Positions 1 through 11,400 of a stretch of DNA of 64,000 nt are shown here, in pieces. Origin of the DNA: Cryptomeria japonica (Eukaryota > Streptophyta > Pinopsida > Cupressales > Cupressaceae); the NCBI RefSeq assembly GCF_030272615.1, contig NC_081411.1, positions 38,882,640 through 38,946,639 on the forward strand, in the 5' to 3' direction. Numbering within the stretch: the first letter of the stretch is position 1; the number at the start of each line of letters is the position of its first letter. The position numbers and the translations under genes were made by a program. A model generated the notes under the pieces. It made no database searches. It had not been told where the DNA came from and saw nothing but the letters and a program-made list of their open reading frames with translations.

Positions 1-2511
1 TGAACGGTTGAAAGATGAACTATTAGAAAATATGGATAAAATTAAAGGTGACAAGAAGGGAACTTTCAAGTTTGGGAATTTGATTGTATGATTAATGATA
101 TATTTCTCAAAGGAGAGTCCCAGTATTGGACACAAAGACTTTGCCTATGATATTTCTGTTGGAAAACAGATAAACGAGGTAATTATTGGCATGGGCTCAG
201 ATGGTAACAAATAGGTAAAAGAGTACTTCAAAGATTTTCAAGAAAAAATGAGGCAAAGAGAAAGGATTCCCCAAAGCATTGATAAATATGATAAACAAAT
301 ATGCTTTGTAATCAAAAGAGATGAAGTATAGATGGAGGTAGTTAGACCTAGAACTGTCTGGAAAACTAAGATGGGTTATGAGGTAGATTCACACATCTTG
401 GAATCATATGCCAAAATACTCTGAGATGCTCCATTGGAACCAACATAAATGATATTTGGTAATGCTGAGACCATTGATAAAGATGTTGAAATTCAAAAGT
501 AGAAGAAGAAAAGAGACAAATTATTAAAAGATGTTTCCAAGTTTGTTAAAGATGTCACTAGTGGTGTTACTACACAAGAAAGGAAATCTTAATAGCAATC
601 AGTAGCACATATTTGTCCTATAGATATTCAAAAGGGCGGACATGAAGAAAAGAAAACCTTCACTGACACCTGCTCCTTCTCCTAAGAAATCAAGAACACT
701 AAGAAGAAAACAATAGGCTGTAAGAGAGCCCAGTGGTATGAAAAAGAAATTCACACCAAATAAAATAGAGCAAAAGGTACCTAATACTCTTTTACCAAAA
801 GACTTGGTAAATGAAATAACTCAAGAAGGCAATCTTAGCAATGTTAGTAAATTCTATCATTCTTTTATATATTTTGTTAAGGATACCATTGAGGAAAGTA
901 TAATTTTGTATCTGGATATATATATAAGAAGGTTCTTATTGAAGTTATAGATGTTCTTATTAATGATTTATAATTAAGACTTGAAGCCAAGAGAATGTCC
1001 ATTATGGAACTAGATAAGAAACTGAAGGTTGAGGCACGGTTAGCAGTTCATCCTATTAATTCTAAGCAAGAAATTGATGATTTAATATCTGAAGCTAATA
1101 GGACTATTTTTTTAAGTGGTCATCGACAAGTTAGTCTTATGACCAACTGAGGAAAAGAGATCGCAAATGAAACACTGGATAACTGGGATATATTATTTAT
1201 AGAGAAAGAGAAACGAGAAGAGAAAGATAGACAAAATTTGTTAAATCATTTACTAAAGTGTATCATAAAGGGGATAAAGGTAAGAGTAAGCTTGGTAGTG
1301 TACCTGACATCACATTTAAGGATAATTTACCCCCACTGGAAGTAACAGAGGCACCAACACAAATGAAAAATCAGCCTGAAGAAGAGAAGTCAGAAGAAGT
1401 AAAAATAGATAATGTTGATCCTAAGTCAGACATTGTATTCACAATGAATGTTGACACTTAGGATATCAATAGTGTAATGGATAAGGAAATTGTTGAAGAA
1501 AAGAAATCAGAATCCATTCCTATTCACACTCAGCTAAATATTGAAATACCGACAGAAACAGAACAAGAACAAAAAGTATCTGAACTGGCAGAGAGAGAGG
1601 GGATAAGGAAAGTGGTATCTAGAGAAGAGAAGAAACTAATTGCAGAATCGACCACTCCTCCTAGCACTTATGTTGTAGATTTTAGAGTGTCTACTATAAC
1701 AGATATATTATTAGATTCAATTAAGAAGATAACAGAATGCAATGCCTTAGCATTTAAGGCTATTGATGATTCTTTACCAATTTTCCAGATGATTGCACCA
1801 GCGTGCAAGGTTGATCACATTTTTAGTTCTATAGATGAATTGGACACATTGTCTAAATTCATTTCTTTTGACATTGAAACTATAGATAAGATAAATGAGG
1901 AGACCATTCAGGAAAGGGTTAATAAAGAGAAGGATGAATTCTTTGACAAAACAATAATGGAGTGTATAGAACAGTTTGATTCATTGTTGACAACACTAAA
2001 TTCCACCATTCCGGAATACAAGGAATTGTACAGGGAAGCATGTGAACCTCACCATTTAGCAGAAGATATTGATGAACAAATAAGGAAAGTACAAAAATAA
2101 ATTGATGATATTGCTGAAAATATGATTGGTTCTTTGAAACTCACATCAGTTTTGGATCAAGAAATGGCAATTCATGAAGAGAAGATTGAGAAATTGGAAA
2201 GAGAGAAAACAAGGTTGAAAATGAAAACCCAGGAATTAAAGAACAAACTTGGTCCTAGATTGGACAATTTGTTAACACACCGGAATGAGCTAACCAAGGC
2301 AACTATTCAATGGGAAAGATCACTAGAGTAAAAGATGCATTATCTCACCAGGATGATCCAATAGACTGAGACAATAATCCCTGACAGGTACAAAGTTTTT
2401 GCAATCTTAACTTGGTTTTGGCAAACATTTTTTAGATTGTACATAAATGGCTACAGGTTTCTAGGTAGAGTTTTGAATTCTTTTGATTTTGTTGACATCC
2501 TTTGTTATTGA
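1..2511 (+). pseudogene. Envelope-like/accessory ORF of Copia-B (copy 1), 5' end outside window
   Basis: A long decayed reading frame continues from the window edge to a TGA at 2509-2511. The frame 1258-2331 is one phase, broken only by stops; a frameshift separates it from the piece at 738-950. In-frame stops at 212, 329, 422, 446 and 500 look like former Gln or Arg codons. The protein is very Lys/Glu-rich. Residues coded at about 2122-2335 form a heptad-like helix (IHEEKIEKLEREKTRLKMK), and after it comes a hydrophobic aromatic segment (VFAILTWFWQTFFRLYING) just before the stop, so coiled coil plus possible membrane anchor. It lies between where pol should be and the polypurine tract and 3' LTR, the ORF3 position of Sirevirus-type copia elements with env-like genes. 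Function is inferred from position and shape only; I see no similarity to a named envelope domain. Confidence 0.55.
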
Positions 2512-2514
2512 TGT

Positions 2515-2674
2515 CAAAGGGAGAGTGGTGTAATGATAAAAATGTACAAAGAGGCATTAAATGTACAAAAAGAGATCATTTCCTTAGGGGGAGCACTCTA
2601 AGTTTTGGAATTCAATTTTTGGATATTGTTTTGATTTTTCTCATGAGTGTTGCCATCAATGCCAAAGGGGGAGA
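2515..2674 (+). other. Multiplied polypurine tracts before the 3' LTR
   Basis: Three purine runs follow the accessory ORF: one near 2517-2524 after 'ttattgatgtc', one near 2587-2592, and the last, AAAGGGGGAGA at 2664-2674, directly before the LTR start. The last one is preceded by 'gccatcaatgcc', a phrase shared with the other copia elements here. Repeated polypurine tracts between the last ORF and the LTR are a known trait of Sirevirus-type copia elements. Only the last can be the functional primer for plus-strand synthesis. Confidence 0.65.
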
Positions 2675-2675
2675 T

Positions 2676-4590
2676 TGTTGGCTTTATACACTCAAATGAG
2701 AATGGTTGATGTTGTCATTGATGGAAACCAAATTGGAACAAGGTTCAACATGGCAACAAGCTAGCAACATGGTTTACAAGTTACACCGGCAATAGAATTC
2801 ACCTACCGGTACCGACATCCAGTTCACACTAACAATAGTTTACACCCACAGTAGTTTACACCAAAAAATATCATACCGACAATCTAAGATGACTTAGAAA
2901 TAATTTTTTTTTGTAATGTAGTTATATTTTTATAGCCAACATGAAGTATTGAAAAGACTCATATATGTATGAGATCTTGTAGGTTATTTGTAATGTATAT
3001 AGGTAATGAAACATATGCATGTAAGTGGTATATGAGATATTATAGGTTATGATACCAGATAGTTGTTTATGCACATTGATGTATTAATTTTATGAGAGAA
3101 AATAAGAAGCAGAGCATAGCAAACACTATTATGTGAAAGCAGAATCATATAGGGTGAACTCACAAAGCTGGTTCCCACTTTTTGGTACATCCTAATTTTT
3201 GCTGAAATCATACATTTTTTTAAAAATATAATGATTTAAGCTTTAAGAGGTCCTATTTGAAGTAATTAATTAAAGAGAGTTAAATCAAAGGCTCTTAGAT
3301 CAAAATTTCTTGGATAGAACCTCTCTACTTCTATATCATACTTGCAATGGAGTCTCCTTTGCATTTATCAAATGTTGATAAAAAATCAATTTTACATTAC
3401 CTTTTGGGGGGTCAAATTAATTCATTTAAAAGTTGTTTTTTTAAAAGTATTTAGTCCTTATTATAAGCTTTCCAAATAGTATAACTTTTAATATATTTAA
3501 TTTCATTAATATATTTTTATTTTATTTCTTATGAATGTAGGTTTTTTGCCGAACATGAACTTTTTTGTTCAATGCATTGGGAAAAATAGTAAACTAATTC
3601 AAAAAAAATCTGAAAAATATCTATGCACTAGGTATTGGTGTTTTCTTTCTAACAAAAAAAAGAAAATTTAATTTTCATATATATAGAACAAGTTATGTGT
3701 TCAAACATACACCTATATCCAATTTATAACTAGTCGAACTTCAAAACTTAATAAAATAAAAAATACTCAACATATCACTATCAAACCAAGTGCATGCTCT
3801 GGGTATTGATGTTACAAACCAAAATTCAAAAGAATTAAGTTTTTATCATGTATAGAAAAAACATTATGCGTTTCGGGATACACATCACTCTTAAAAAATG
3901 TTGTTTGCTGTAAACAACTACTTTTTGAGGGAGATGGAAAAATCAATAAAATTTTATTCAAACAAATTTGCAAAAAATATATTTAGAATCTACAAACAAG
4001 ATGTTAAAAATCACTAGTTTATATCATCTTCAAATTATGAATAGTTTAAAAGTTATAGGTGTCAGAAAGTGAATGTTTTTTTCAAAATATTCATCTAAGT
4101 GTCAAAGTTGGTCAAAAAGTGGGAACCAGTATTGTGAGTTCACCCTATACCAACAATGTTTTTGGAGTGGTATCAGACAAATCTTAAACCGATACTGAAT
4201 CAAGCATTACAAATTCTATTTTCAAGAAGTACATTATTATTGGATTTAACCATCCAATTGTAATCAGTGTTGTTGAGCAGTGAGCTTTAGGCAGTTAGCC
4301 TTCCTGCATGCATAGGCCCCTATTGTACTGAGTAATATTTATTCATATTGGCCAATGAGTAAATATTGTGGGTCACAAATCCCACTGAGTTTTTTCCCCT
4401 ACTGGGTTTCCTCACCAAAATATCTGTGTTATGGTGTGCATTTATTCTTATTCTTTTGTTTCTCCTTACTACATTATTATTTGCTTACCGATATATTAAT
4501 TTGAGTTGTAAAGTTGCAAATAAGTTTAAATATTTCATCTCCAGTTAGACACTGATTAACCCCCCCTCTCAGTGTCTTTGGGACTAACTA
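2676..4590 (+). repeat. 3' LTR of Copia-B, interrupted by a TIR element
   Basis: The LTR starts TGTTGG immediately after the polypurine tract. It ends near 4590 after a C-run plus CTCTCAGTG tract (about 4560-4575). Without the 998-bp insertion it is about 915 bp. It is co-linear with the minus-strand solo LTR at 43119-44189: both hold 'gatactgaatc', 'gaagtacattat', 'ggatttaa.catccaattgt' and 'gtgagct.taggcagtt.gcct' in the same order. ACCGGT-type motifs lie in the first 150 bp. The exact 3' end is uncertain by a few bases because its partner LTR is outside the window. Confidence 0.8.
3150..4147. mobile_element. 998-bp terminal-inverted-repeat element (non-autonomous DNA transposon)
   Basis: The ends are inverted copies: TAGGGTGAACTCACAA then, after two or three variable bases, CTGGTTCCCACTTTTTG on the left (3150 to about 3184). 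The same series is read from the right end on the opposite strand (4147 to about 4113). The flanks are TA on both sides (3148-3149 and 4148-4149), so the target duplication is TA, or TATA if the element is taken as starting at GGG. It sits inside a Copia-B LTR, so it is younger than that LTR. The interior is very AT-rich with no transposase-like ORF. Two degenerate direct copies of about 95 bp lie inside (about 3624-3715 and 3791-3890). A TA duplication suggests the Tc1/mariner type, but the TIR is not one I recognise. Confidence 0.7.
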
Positions 4591-5549
4591 AGTATCTACC
4601 ACCAAGCCTATTAAATGTTTTACAAAAATCCATGTTAAGAACAAATCCTATTAGGGACCACCCGGTTAAGGGATTGACTATAATGCCTTGTTAGAAGCAA
4701 TACCCTGTGAGGAGTAACCTTTGTAAATGATTTAAAATCCAGTCTAATGGATCACCTTGTTAGAGAATTTGAATAAAACCAATCTTGTTAGAGCTTATCC
4801 AATTAGGGGATTTAACTATTGTAATTGTTAGAAAACAATAGGAGTTTACTGATCTATTTGAATAGCACTTCACTTGATTGTTAAGATCTTTTTCATTCTC
4901 CTATCTGCCTTTACTCAAACTGCAGATACATGATCCAACTCTAAAATCACACTCTCAATCCAACTTTGCCAACACTCAACTCATTGACCTTATAAACAAA
5001 TCAATTAGGTTGGTAACACAACAAAAACCTAGCTCTTAGAGATTAAAAACAAGTTGGTTCACGTATGACCATTTTATTACATAATAATATCTACACATCA
5101 GTCAAGAAAGCCTTGACTGCTCCTTAATCACTGCTTCATAAAACTTAGTAACTAATCACATGCTTTGCATTACATGCAATATGCTTGCTCATTCCCTAGA
5201 TTAAAAAACATTAACTCAACACGCCAGAAAACCTTTGAAATTCTCTTCATACATTATGCATTCATGTCTTAATATTTTCTGCTTATTACCAGATCATAAA
5301 ATTATATAGCCAATTCACCAAACTTAATCTGTTAGGGTTTATCAAACCAACGGGTAGGGTTTACCGGTTCAACTCTCCAAACTTAACAATATCGGTTCAC
5401 TCCACAAACTTACCTACTGGTTACAATTTCTTTTCACTCAGCTCTTCCTACCAGTTACAAGACATTATTACACCAATAACATTACTGCTTAATTGACATC
5501 AACGACAACATAACATATTATCAATGCAATCTTCATGTAAATTCCAACA
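4591..5549 (-). repeat. Truncated minus-strand LTR of Copia-A
   Basis: Read on the minus strand from 5549 it starts TGTTGGAATTTACATG and is co-linear for about 950 bp with the Copia-A LTRs at 20262 and 33942. Shared blocks include the 'gttgtcgttgatgtcaatt' region, repeated 'ctaacaag' phrases, 'aaggtgatccatta' and 'taataggctt'. It stops where the Copia-B LTR begins (4590/4591), before the terminal C-run that a complete copy has. The simplest reading is that Copia-B inserted into this older LTR and the other piece lies left of the window. Confidence 0.75.
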
Positions 5550-6931
5550 ACATACACATCAGGCGATAGATGCAGGTTTTATGCAACTTATTTTTTAGTA
5601 TTATGCTTTTATGTCTTCAATTTATTGAATAGTCTAGTTAAATAATTAATACTCTTATTGTACGATTATGGCTTAGATTTTTTTGTACTTAACACTCTTA
5701 CCTATTACATTTGTTGAACACTATATATTTATATTACTAATACTATCGTCATATGTATCTATAGATTGCTACAAACGTTGGCAGAGAATGATGAGAAGTT
5801 TGCGTTATTTCAGCACCTCCCATATATGCTTATTGCAAATATTATCCAAATGATAACTCCCAGATGGGCTGGTGAGTGGATTGTTTGCATGGGAAGACAT
5901 TATAACAATGATATAATATATATTGTGTACAAAGAAGAGGCATTTTTGTTCACCCGAACATTGATTCTGGGGACATTCACTTTGTATAGGCGACTATGGC
6001 TAGTGTGTTTTGCCCTTATGTACTAGCCAGTGACTCTCCCTCGGTTTCACATAATGTGTGTTGTGAGAGCCCTCTAAGATGTGGATGGGCTCTCATGCCA
6101 TGCTCTGATGAGAGTATCAAGGATTTCATAGCCTTATTCCATGGAACCTCCTTATTTTGGTCTACACTCGCTTTATCGCCAGTTATGATAGTCCTCGGCT
6201 AGCACCAAGGTTTGTTAGGATACAAAGTATATTCCAAATGCAGAGGAGATCCTCTCATTAAAATTGTATAACTATTCCTGTATGACTATTCTCTTATTAT
6301 AAAACAGTTGATTTCTATGATTACATGAGTAATCTTTGTACATTGTTTGTCTCGATTATGTTTATAATTTAGGCATTTATATGTTTGTATTGATTATGTT
6401 TACAATTTATATGTTTGTCTCTAGACACTTTATATGTCTACAAACTAGTACACTTTATATGTTTATGTAAATCTAATAAACATAATCCTTTCTCTAAACA
6501 TGTCATATCATTAAGTATAGTCTAAGAGAAATAGTATTGATTTTTGTAATAATGCAATTTTGACGCAATGAAATTAAGATGTCAAATATGGAATGTAGAG
6601 TGTAAATTGTCAAGACTCTGATTGAAGACAATTTTCTCTCCTTCATGATGATGTGAGTATGTCAATGATTTGTTTAAGATAGATCAACAAGATTAATTAA
6701 GGAGGTTAGGTTTTAGAAATGCATTATTGTTACAATATAAACAATCCATTACATGTCATCAAAGGGAATGGGGCAAGATAATTGAAGATAGTACTAGACT
6801 ATGTGTATAGCACTAGCAAAAAGTATAAAATAATTCCATAAGTGATCGACAAGGAAACTTAAAAATTGAACATAAATTACATATAGTAGAAATTATCAAC
6901 AAAGTTCTCAAATATGCTATTTAGAAGAACT
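5550..6931. other. No identifiable gene; AT-rich spacer with weak ORFs
   Basis: Two open frames on the plus strand (5766-6026 and 5996-6202) could be exon remnants, since the first is preceded by an acceptor-like 'tgtatctatag'. Their products match nothing I recognise and the second overlaps the first out of frame. A phrase 'aagtgatcgacaaggaaacttaaaaatt' at about 6840-6867 reappears on the far side of the 84-bp array (8087-8190), so the array may have expanded inside one larger repeat. Nothing else is supported. Confidence 0.4.
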
Positions 6932-8085
6932 TGGCCAAGCAGTCTGTGAAATTGCGAAAGCACAAAACATGCTATGTTAGTCACTTTCATCGTTTTGCGA
7001 GGCTAAAGGAAATATCTGGCATGCAGTCCACGAAACAACGAATGTGCATAACAAGCCATGTTAGTCCAATTCATCATTTCGTGAGATGAAATAAAATACG
7101 GGCCAGGCAGTCTACAAAATAGCGAAGGGGCATAACATGCCATATTAGTCGAATTCACCATTTCACGGGGCAAAAGGAAATGGCAGCCACACAGTCCGTG
7201 AATAAGAAAAATATAACAACACGCCATGTTAGTCAAATTCACCATATCGTGGGGCAATAGGAAATGGTGGCCACGCAGTCCGTGAATCAGCAAAATCTAC
7301 TAATGGGCCATGTTAGTCGAATTCATTGTTTCGTGGGGCAAAAAGAAATTGCGGCCACAATCCATGAATCAGTGAAATCTATTAACATGCCATGTTAGTT
7401 GAATTCACCGTTTCATGGGCCAAAAGGAAATGGTTCCCACACAATCCACAAATCAGTAAAATCTACTAACACGCCATGTTAGTCAAATTCACCATTTTGT
7501 GGGCCAGAAGGAAATAGTGACTACGCAGTGCATGAATCAATAAATCAAAATAACATGGCCTATTAGTCACTTTCGCCATTTTGCGAGGCCTAAGAAAAAC
7601 TCATCCACATGGTCTTCGAATCAGCAAAGGCGCTTAACACGTTATGTTTGTCACTTTAGCCATTTCACAAGGCCACAAAAAAAGACACCCACGTAGCCTG
7701 CAAATTAGCGAAGCAATGTAAGATGGTATGATAGTCGCTTTTAGCTTTTCACGAGGACAAAGAAAAAGCTAGCCACATAGTCCGTGAAACAACGAAGGTG
7801 CATAATATGCCATGTTAGTCTAGTTCACTATTTCATGAGAAGAAACAAAATGTCAGCCAGGCCATCCGCAAATCAGTGAATGCACATAACACACCATGTT
7901 AGTCTAATTCACCATTTCGCAAGGCCAAAGAAAAAGGTGGACACACTGTCTGCGAATCAGTGAAGGCGCATAATAGGCTATGTTAGATGCTTAGGCATTT
8001 TTGCGATGACAAAGAAAATATTGTCGATGCACTTCGCGAATAGGAGAAGGTGCATAAGACTATGTTATAGCCGACACAGACCTTT
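6932..8085. repeat. Tandem array, 84-bp unit, about 14 copies
   Basis: The landmark 'ccatgttagtc' or a variant recurs at 6974, 7058, 7142, 7226, 7310, 7392, 7476, about 7560, 7644, 7728, 7812, 7896, 7980 and 8062. The spacing is 84 bp except for two 82-bp steps. Each unit also has 'ccacgcagtccgtgaatcag' and 'ttcaccatttcgtgggg' or variants. Many differences between units are CG versus TG or CA, as expected from methylated CpG decay. Open frames through the array on the minus strand are only a result of the period being a multiple of three. I see no spacer variation that would suggest CRISPR. Confidence 0.92.
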
Positions 8086-8086
8086 T

Positions 8087-8190
8087 GTAAGTGATCAACA
8101 ATGTCACTTACAAATTTCATAAGTGATAGACAATGCAACTTAAAAATTTCATGTGATCGACAAAGCAACTTAAAAATTTCATATTTGATA
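8087..8190 (+). repeat. Short tandem repeat flanking the 84-bp array
   Basis: Three degenerate copies of about 30-35 bp read 'aagtgatcgacaatgcaact' then 'taaaaatttcat', at about 8093, 8127 and 8155. A fourth single copy is at about 6840, left of the 84-bp array. Confidence 0.7.
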
Positions 8191-8384
8191 AACCCTCTTT
8201 TCAGCTCCAAATTCACGAGTCAGGGTTGGTGGTAGAATTTGGTGACAAAATTTGATGGAAACCTACATGTAAGTATGCAATCTCTCCCTGAACCTGATAT
8301 ATGTGGACGCATGTTTTCTAGTAAGAAACACGAAGAAAAAATGCCTTAACAAAAAGGGGAAACTGGAGACGAAGAAAGTCCAAA

Positions 8385-11300
8385 ATGGGAGGTCAGCCCA
8401 GAAAAAAACATAGGATGATAAACTTGGCCAAGAGGCTTATGCAAAAAATAGTGTTAGATGCATTGCCCAGTTCTATAGATAAATCAACTAAGTGTGTTTT
8501 TAAAGACATCAAAAAGTGTTGCAGAGATGCTTTAATCTTAGTTTTTGGAAAGGACCTATTTTTGTTTTTCTATAAACATAGAAATGAGAAAATTCCTATA
8601 TCAAATGCTTGGACATACAATGTAGCCAACTTTATCATGCCAAATGTGTTTATAGACCATGAGTTAATTTAGGTACTGGCTAACAATTACGACCCTATCA
8701 CTAATGTGGTCAGGATGTCAAGTGGAAAACCTTTGATGGTAATTAATAGGTCTGTGATTATTAATTATTTCACATTGAACAAAGAATCCCTCACTAAGGT
8801 AGACCCAGAACAATTTAAAATGGATGATGATAGGTTTTCAAGGACATATGAGCTCCCATATCATAGGAAAAGGGGTTACAAGAACCAACGGTTGATGGTT
8901 ACAGGGAGTGAGCCATTTCCCGTCGATGATTTCCTTGGGTATTTCTAGAAAACCTACTTTGCCTTGTGTCAGATTCTGGGAGAGGATGGTAGTCATAAGA
9001 TGCTAGTGAGTTTTATGTACATGGTTATGATAATTCAAAACTCAGATGCCAATGTGGAGTTTGATTTTTCTTCACAAATTGAGAGGAGAATACAAGGTCA
9101 CTTGTTGGCATGGAAGGAGAAGAAGAGAAGTGATTTACACCACTATTCCATATTATGCCATCGTCTTTTGTTTCAAAAAGGGAAGGATTTAAAAAAAGAT
9201 TGAAATTAGGAATAGTGGACAAAAATGGATACATGCTCGTAGTTCAGCTTTGGTATTACCTTTTGGATAAGAGATATAGGGATTCAGATTACAAGGTCTT
9301 TTGCGACACCTTTGTTTGCAGTATTCTTTTTGTTTTCCACGGAGTGGTTGATAGATTATCTCTTGGAATAAGGAAAGTATTGAGACCTTTGGCCTATGAC
9401 CCTAAGAAGGGTCACACTCATAATTTTGCAGATTGGTTTTACATGGGGAATATACTATTATCAGGGTCCATGGTTGTCCTCAGACTCCCCATTTTCTGCC
9501 CATGTTTGTACCAAACAGGCTTGTATTTTTTGAATTTATATGGTAGATGTTATGGTCAGAAAGAGAGATGATATGTACAAGGAGGAAAGGTTCATTTATG
9601 CCTCATCATGTGACATTTAGTGGATTCTCAATTGAATCGAATATGCTCGAAAAGTTACAAAGTTACTTAAACATCAATTTCAAGATGAAACATAGTAAGG
9701 AAAGAATGTGTGATCCTGAAAGCCACATTGACTATATTATTAAGTCTGTTTCACATTAGTTACTGATAGAAGAAGACCTGATCAAAAACCTCACATAAAA
9801 TGGAGAACTTATGGATAGAAGGAAGAAGTGAGAAATAATAGAAAGAGTTGAAGAGGAAAAGAACAAAAGGATTCATCTTTCCCTGGGTTCTATGCTGATG
9901 TGATAGATGGGTTGGAGAGAATAGATTTGTGTTTCCAAAATTTTCAAAAGATATATGACAAATCATTAGGTGTGGAATCTTCACCACAAAAGGCCAAGGG
10001 TCCACCAAAGAAATCCATGGGGGTTGTCAGTCAAGAGGTAATGAATAACAAATCCAAGGGAGAAGTGCATGTAGAGTAAGATGTTACACTTGAACTTGGT
10101 GCTGCATTGAGGGCCCCAGGGATAGAGGAGCCATCTCATCAATCAAATATGGTTCCACCTAGCTACCAAGAAGAGGTACATGGCTATGAGGCCCAAGTAA
10201 CAAAAGAGGATAGGAAAAAATAAAATAACCAAACACTCTGCAATGTTTACAAGGGATGCAGTAAATAAAATGGAAGGAAAGTTACATGAACTAGAGGCTA
10301 GGAAAAAGGATATGAATATTGAAATAAACATGACCTTATATATTGAGAATGCTATGTTGAAAGGGAAGCTGAAAGGTTAGCCTGACAATCAAAGTAAGGC
10401 AATCATTCTGAATATGCATGCCCCTCCAAATAAAATTGATAAAACAAGTGACAACAAAGAGTGGACTAAAGAAAATAAGAAATACGAGAAAGAGATACAG
10501 GATATGAGAGCAACCAATGAGGATATCCTCCAAAAAATGGCACAAGAAACTCTATGAGTTTTTGAACAAATTCTCCTACACATGGTCAAATTTATAGTTG
10601 AGAAATTGGAAGAGATATATGGGATTTATAAGACTTTATTGAAGATGTTAGAAGTGTTCAAAGAGAATAGGCCCAAATTGGAAAACCCATCAAATAGGTA
10701 GCAACCTACATATGTGACATTGGAAATGCTACACAAGGCAACTTAGAGAAACCTTGATGTTGAAAAAAAAAAAAAAAGAAGCTTGGCAAATGGTGCAAAC
10801 AATCAAAAGTGGACTTAATTATTCCAGGAGTATGGAGCAAAAGGTGAGAGAAAAAATTGATTATTTCAACATATTTCAGCATTGGACTATCCCTCGTATC
10901 ATAGATAATGACAAACATATTCGGGACTTCCATGATTGGAAGAGTGACTTCACCCAGATTGTAGCAAAGATCACTACACATTTGAAGGAGGAAGGAGAAT
11001 CAATGTTGAGAGCTTTCATGTGTTTCAAGATGACATTATAAATGTGGATTCTGGTTATGCCAGGTTTGTTGTAGAGGTGGGGAATTTAACAGACAAGAGA
11101 TGGAAAGATCATTTAATGAACATGCCCATCATTCTAAAATTTTAGTGGCCTACTGATTATGAAGTTTACTAATGGGAAGTGGCTTATCTAAATATGCTTG
11201 CAAATCAATAATATAGATTGCCAGGTGCAGAATCTGAGAGTTGCAATCATCTTCAAAATTTCATTTCTCATTTCTCTCATTTCTCTATTATGTCAATTAG

Positions 11301-11400
11301 TTATGAAGAGGTGTCTTGTAATGCTCTGAAGCTTGTTGCTTCTCCTAAGTTTGTATAAAAGGGAGAAACCAAGACCGGTAGAAAATAGAGTAGATCTTTT
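8385..11400 (+). pseudogene. Accessory ORF of a retroelement (copy 2), decayed
   Basis: The start is taken at the ATG at 8385 (MGGQPRKKHRMINLAKR). The frames 8385-8672, 8706-8948 and 8964-9203 are one phase interrupted only by TAG stops at 8670 and 8946, at likely Gln positions. A frameshift near 9160-9200 leads into 9155-9571. Further pieces continue to about 11400, including a Lys/Glu-rich helical region at about 10240-10760 and a tail with QWPTD-type residues near 11150. A block around 9060-9180 (IERRIQGHLLAWKEKKRSD, then HHYSILCH) resembles the product of 60541-62334 on the minus strand (RERMHEGLSCFGNKKSHMSS). I read both as one plant retroelement accessory family. No polypurine tract or LTR follows, so the host element is broken. 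Function unknown. Confidence 0.5.

Noticed and set aside
4150-4170. 'gtggtatcaga' as a primer-binding site
   Set aside because: It lies in the middle of the Copia-B LTR with no LTR end before it; the match is coincidental.
5766-6202. Two open frames after an acceptor-like site, considered as exons of a host gene
   Set aside because: No known motif, no donor sites and mutual out-of-frame overlap; mentioned only as part of an unassigned stretch.
7003-7293. Minus-strand open frame with a repeated peptide
   Set aside because: It lies wholly inside the 84-bp tandem array; the period is a multiple of three, so long frames arise without coding function.
6932-8085. Possible CRISPR array
   Set aside because: Units are 84 bp and diverge along their whole length; there are no constant short repeats with unique spacers, and the window is a plant genome.
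10143-10589. Hydrophobic minus-strand open frames
   Set aside because: They are antisense to the Lys/Glu-rich accessory ORF; such composition gives Phe/Leu-rich shadows on the other strand.
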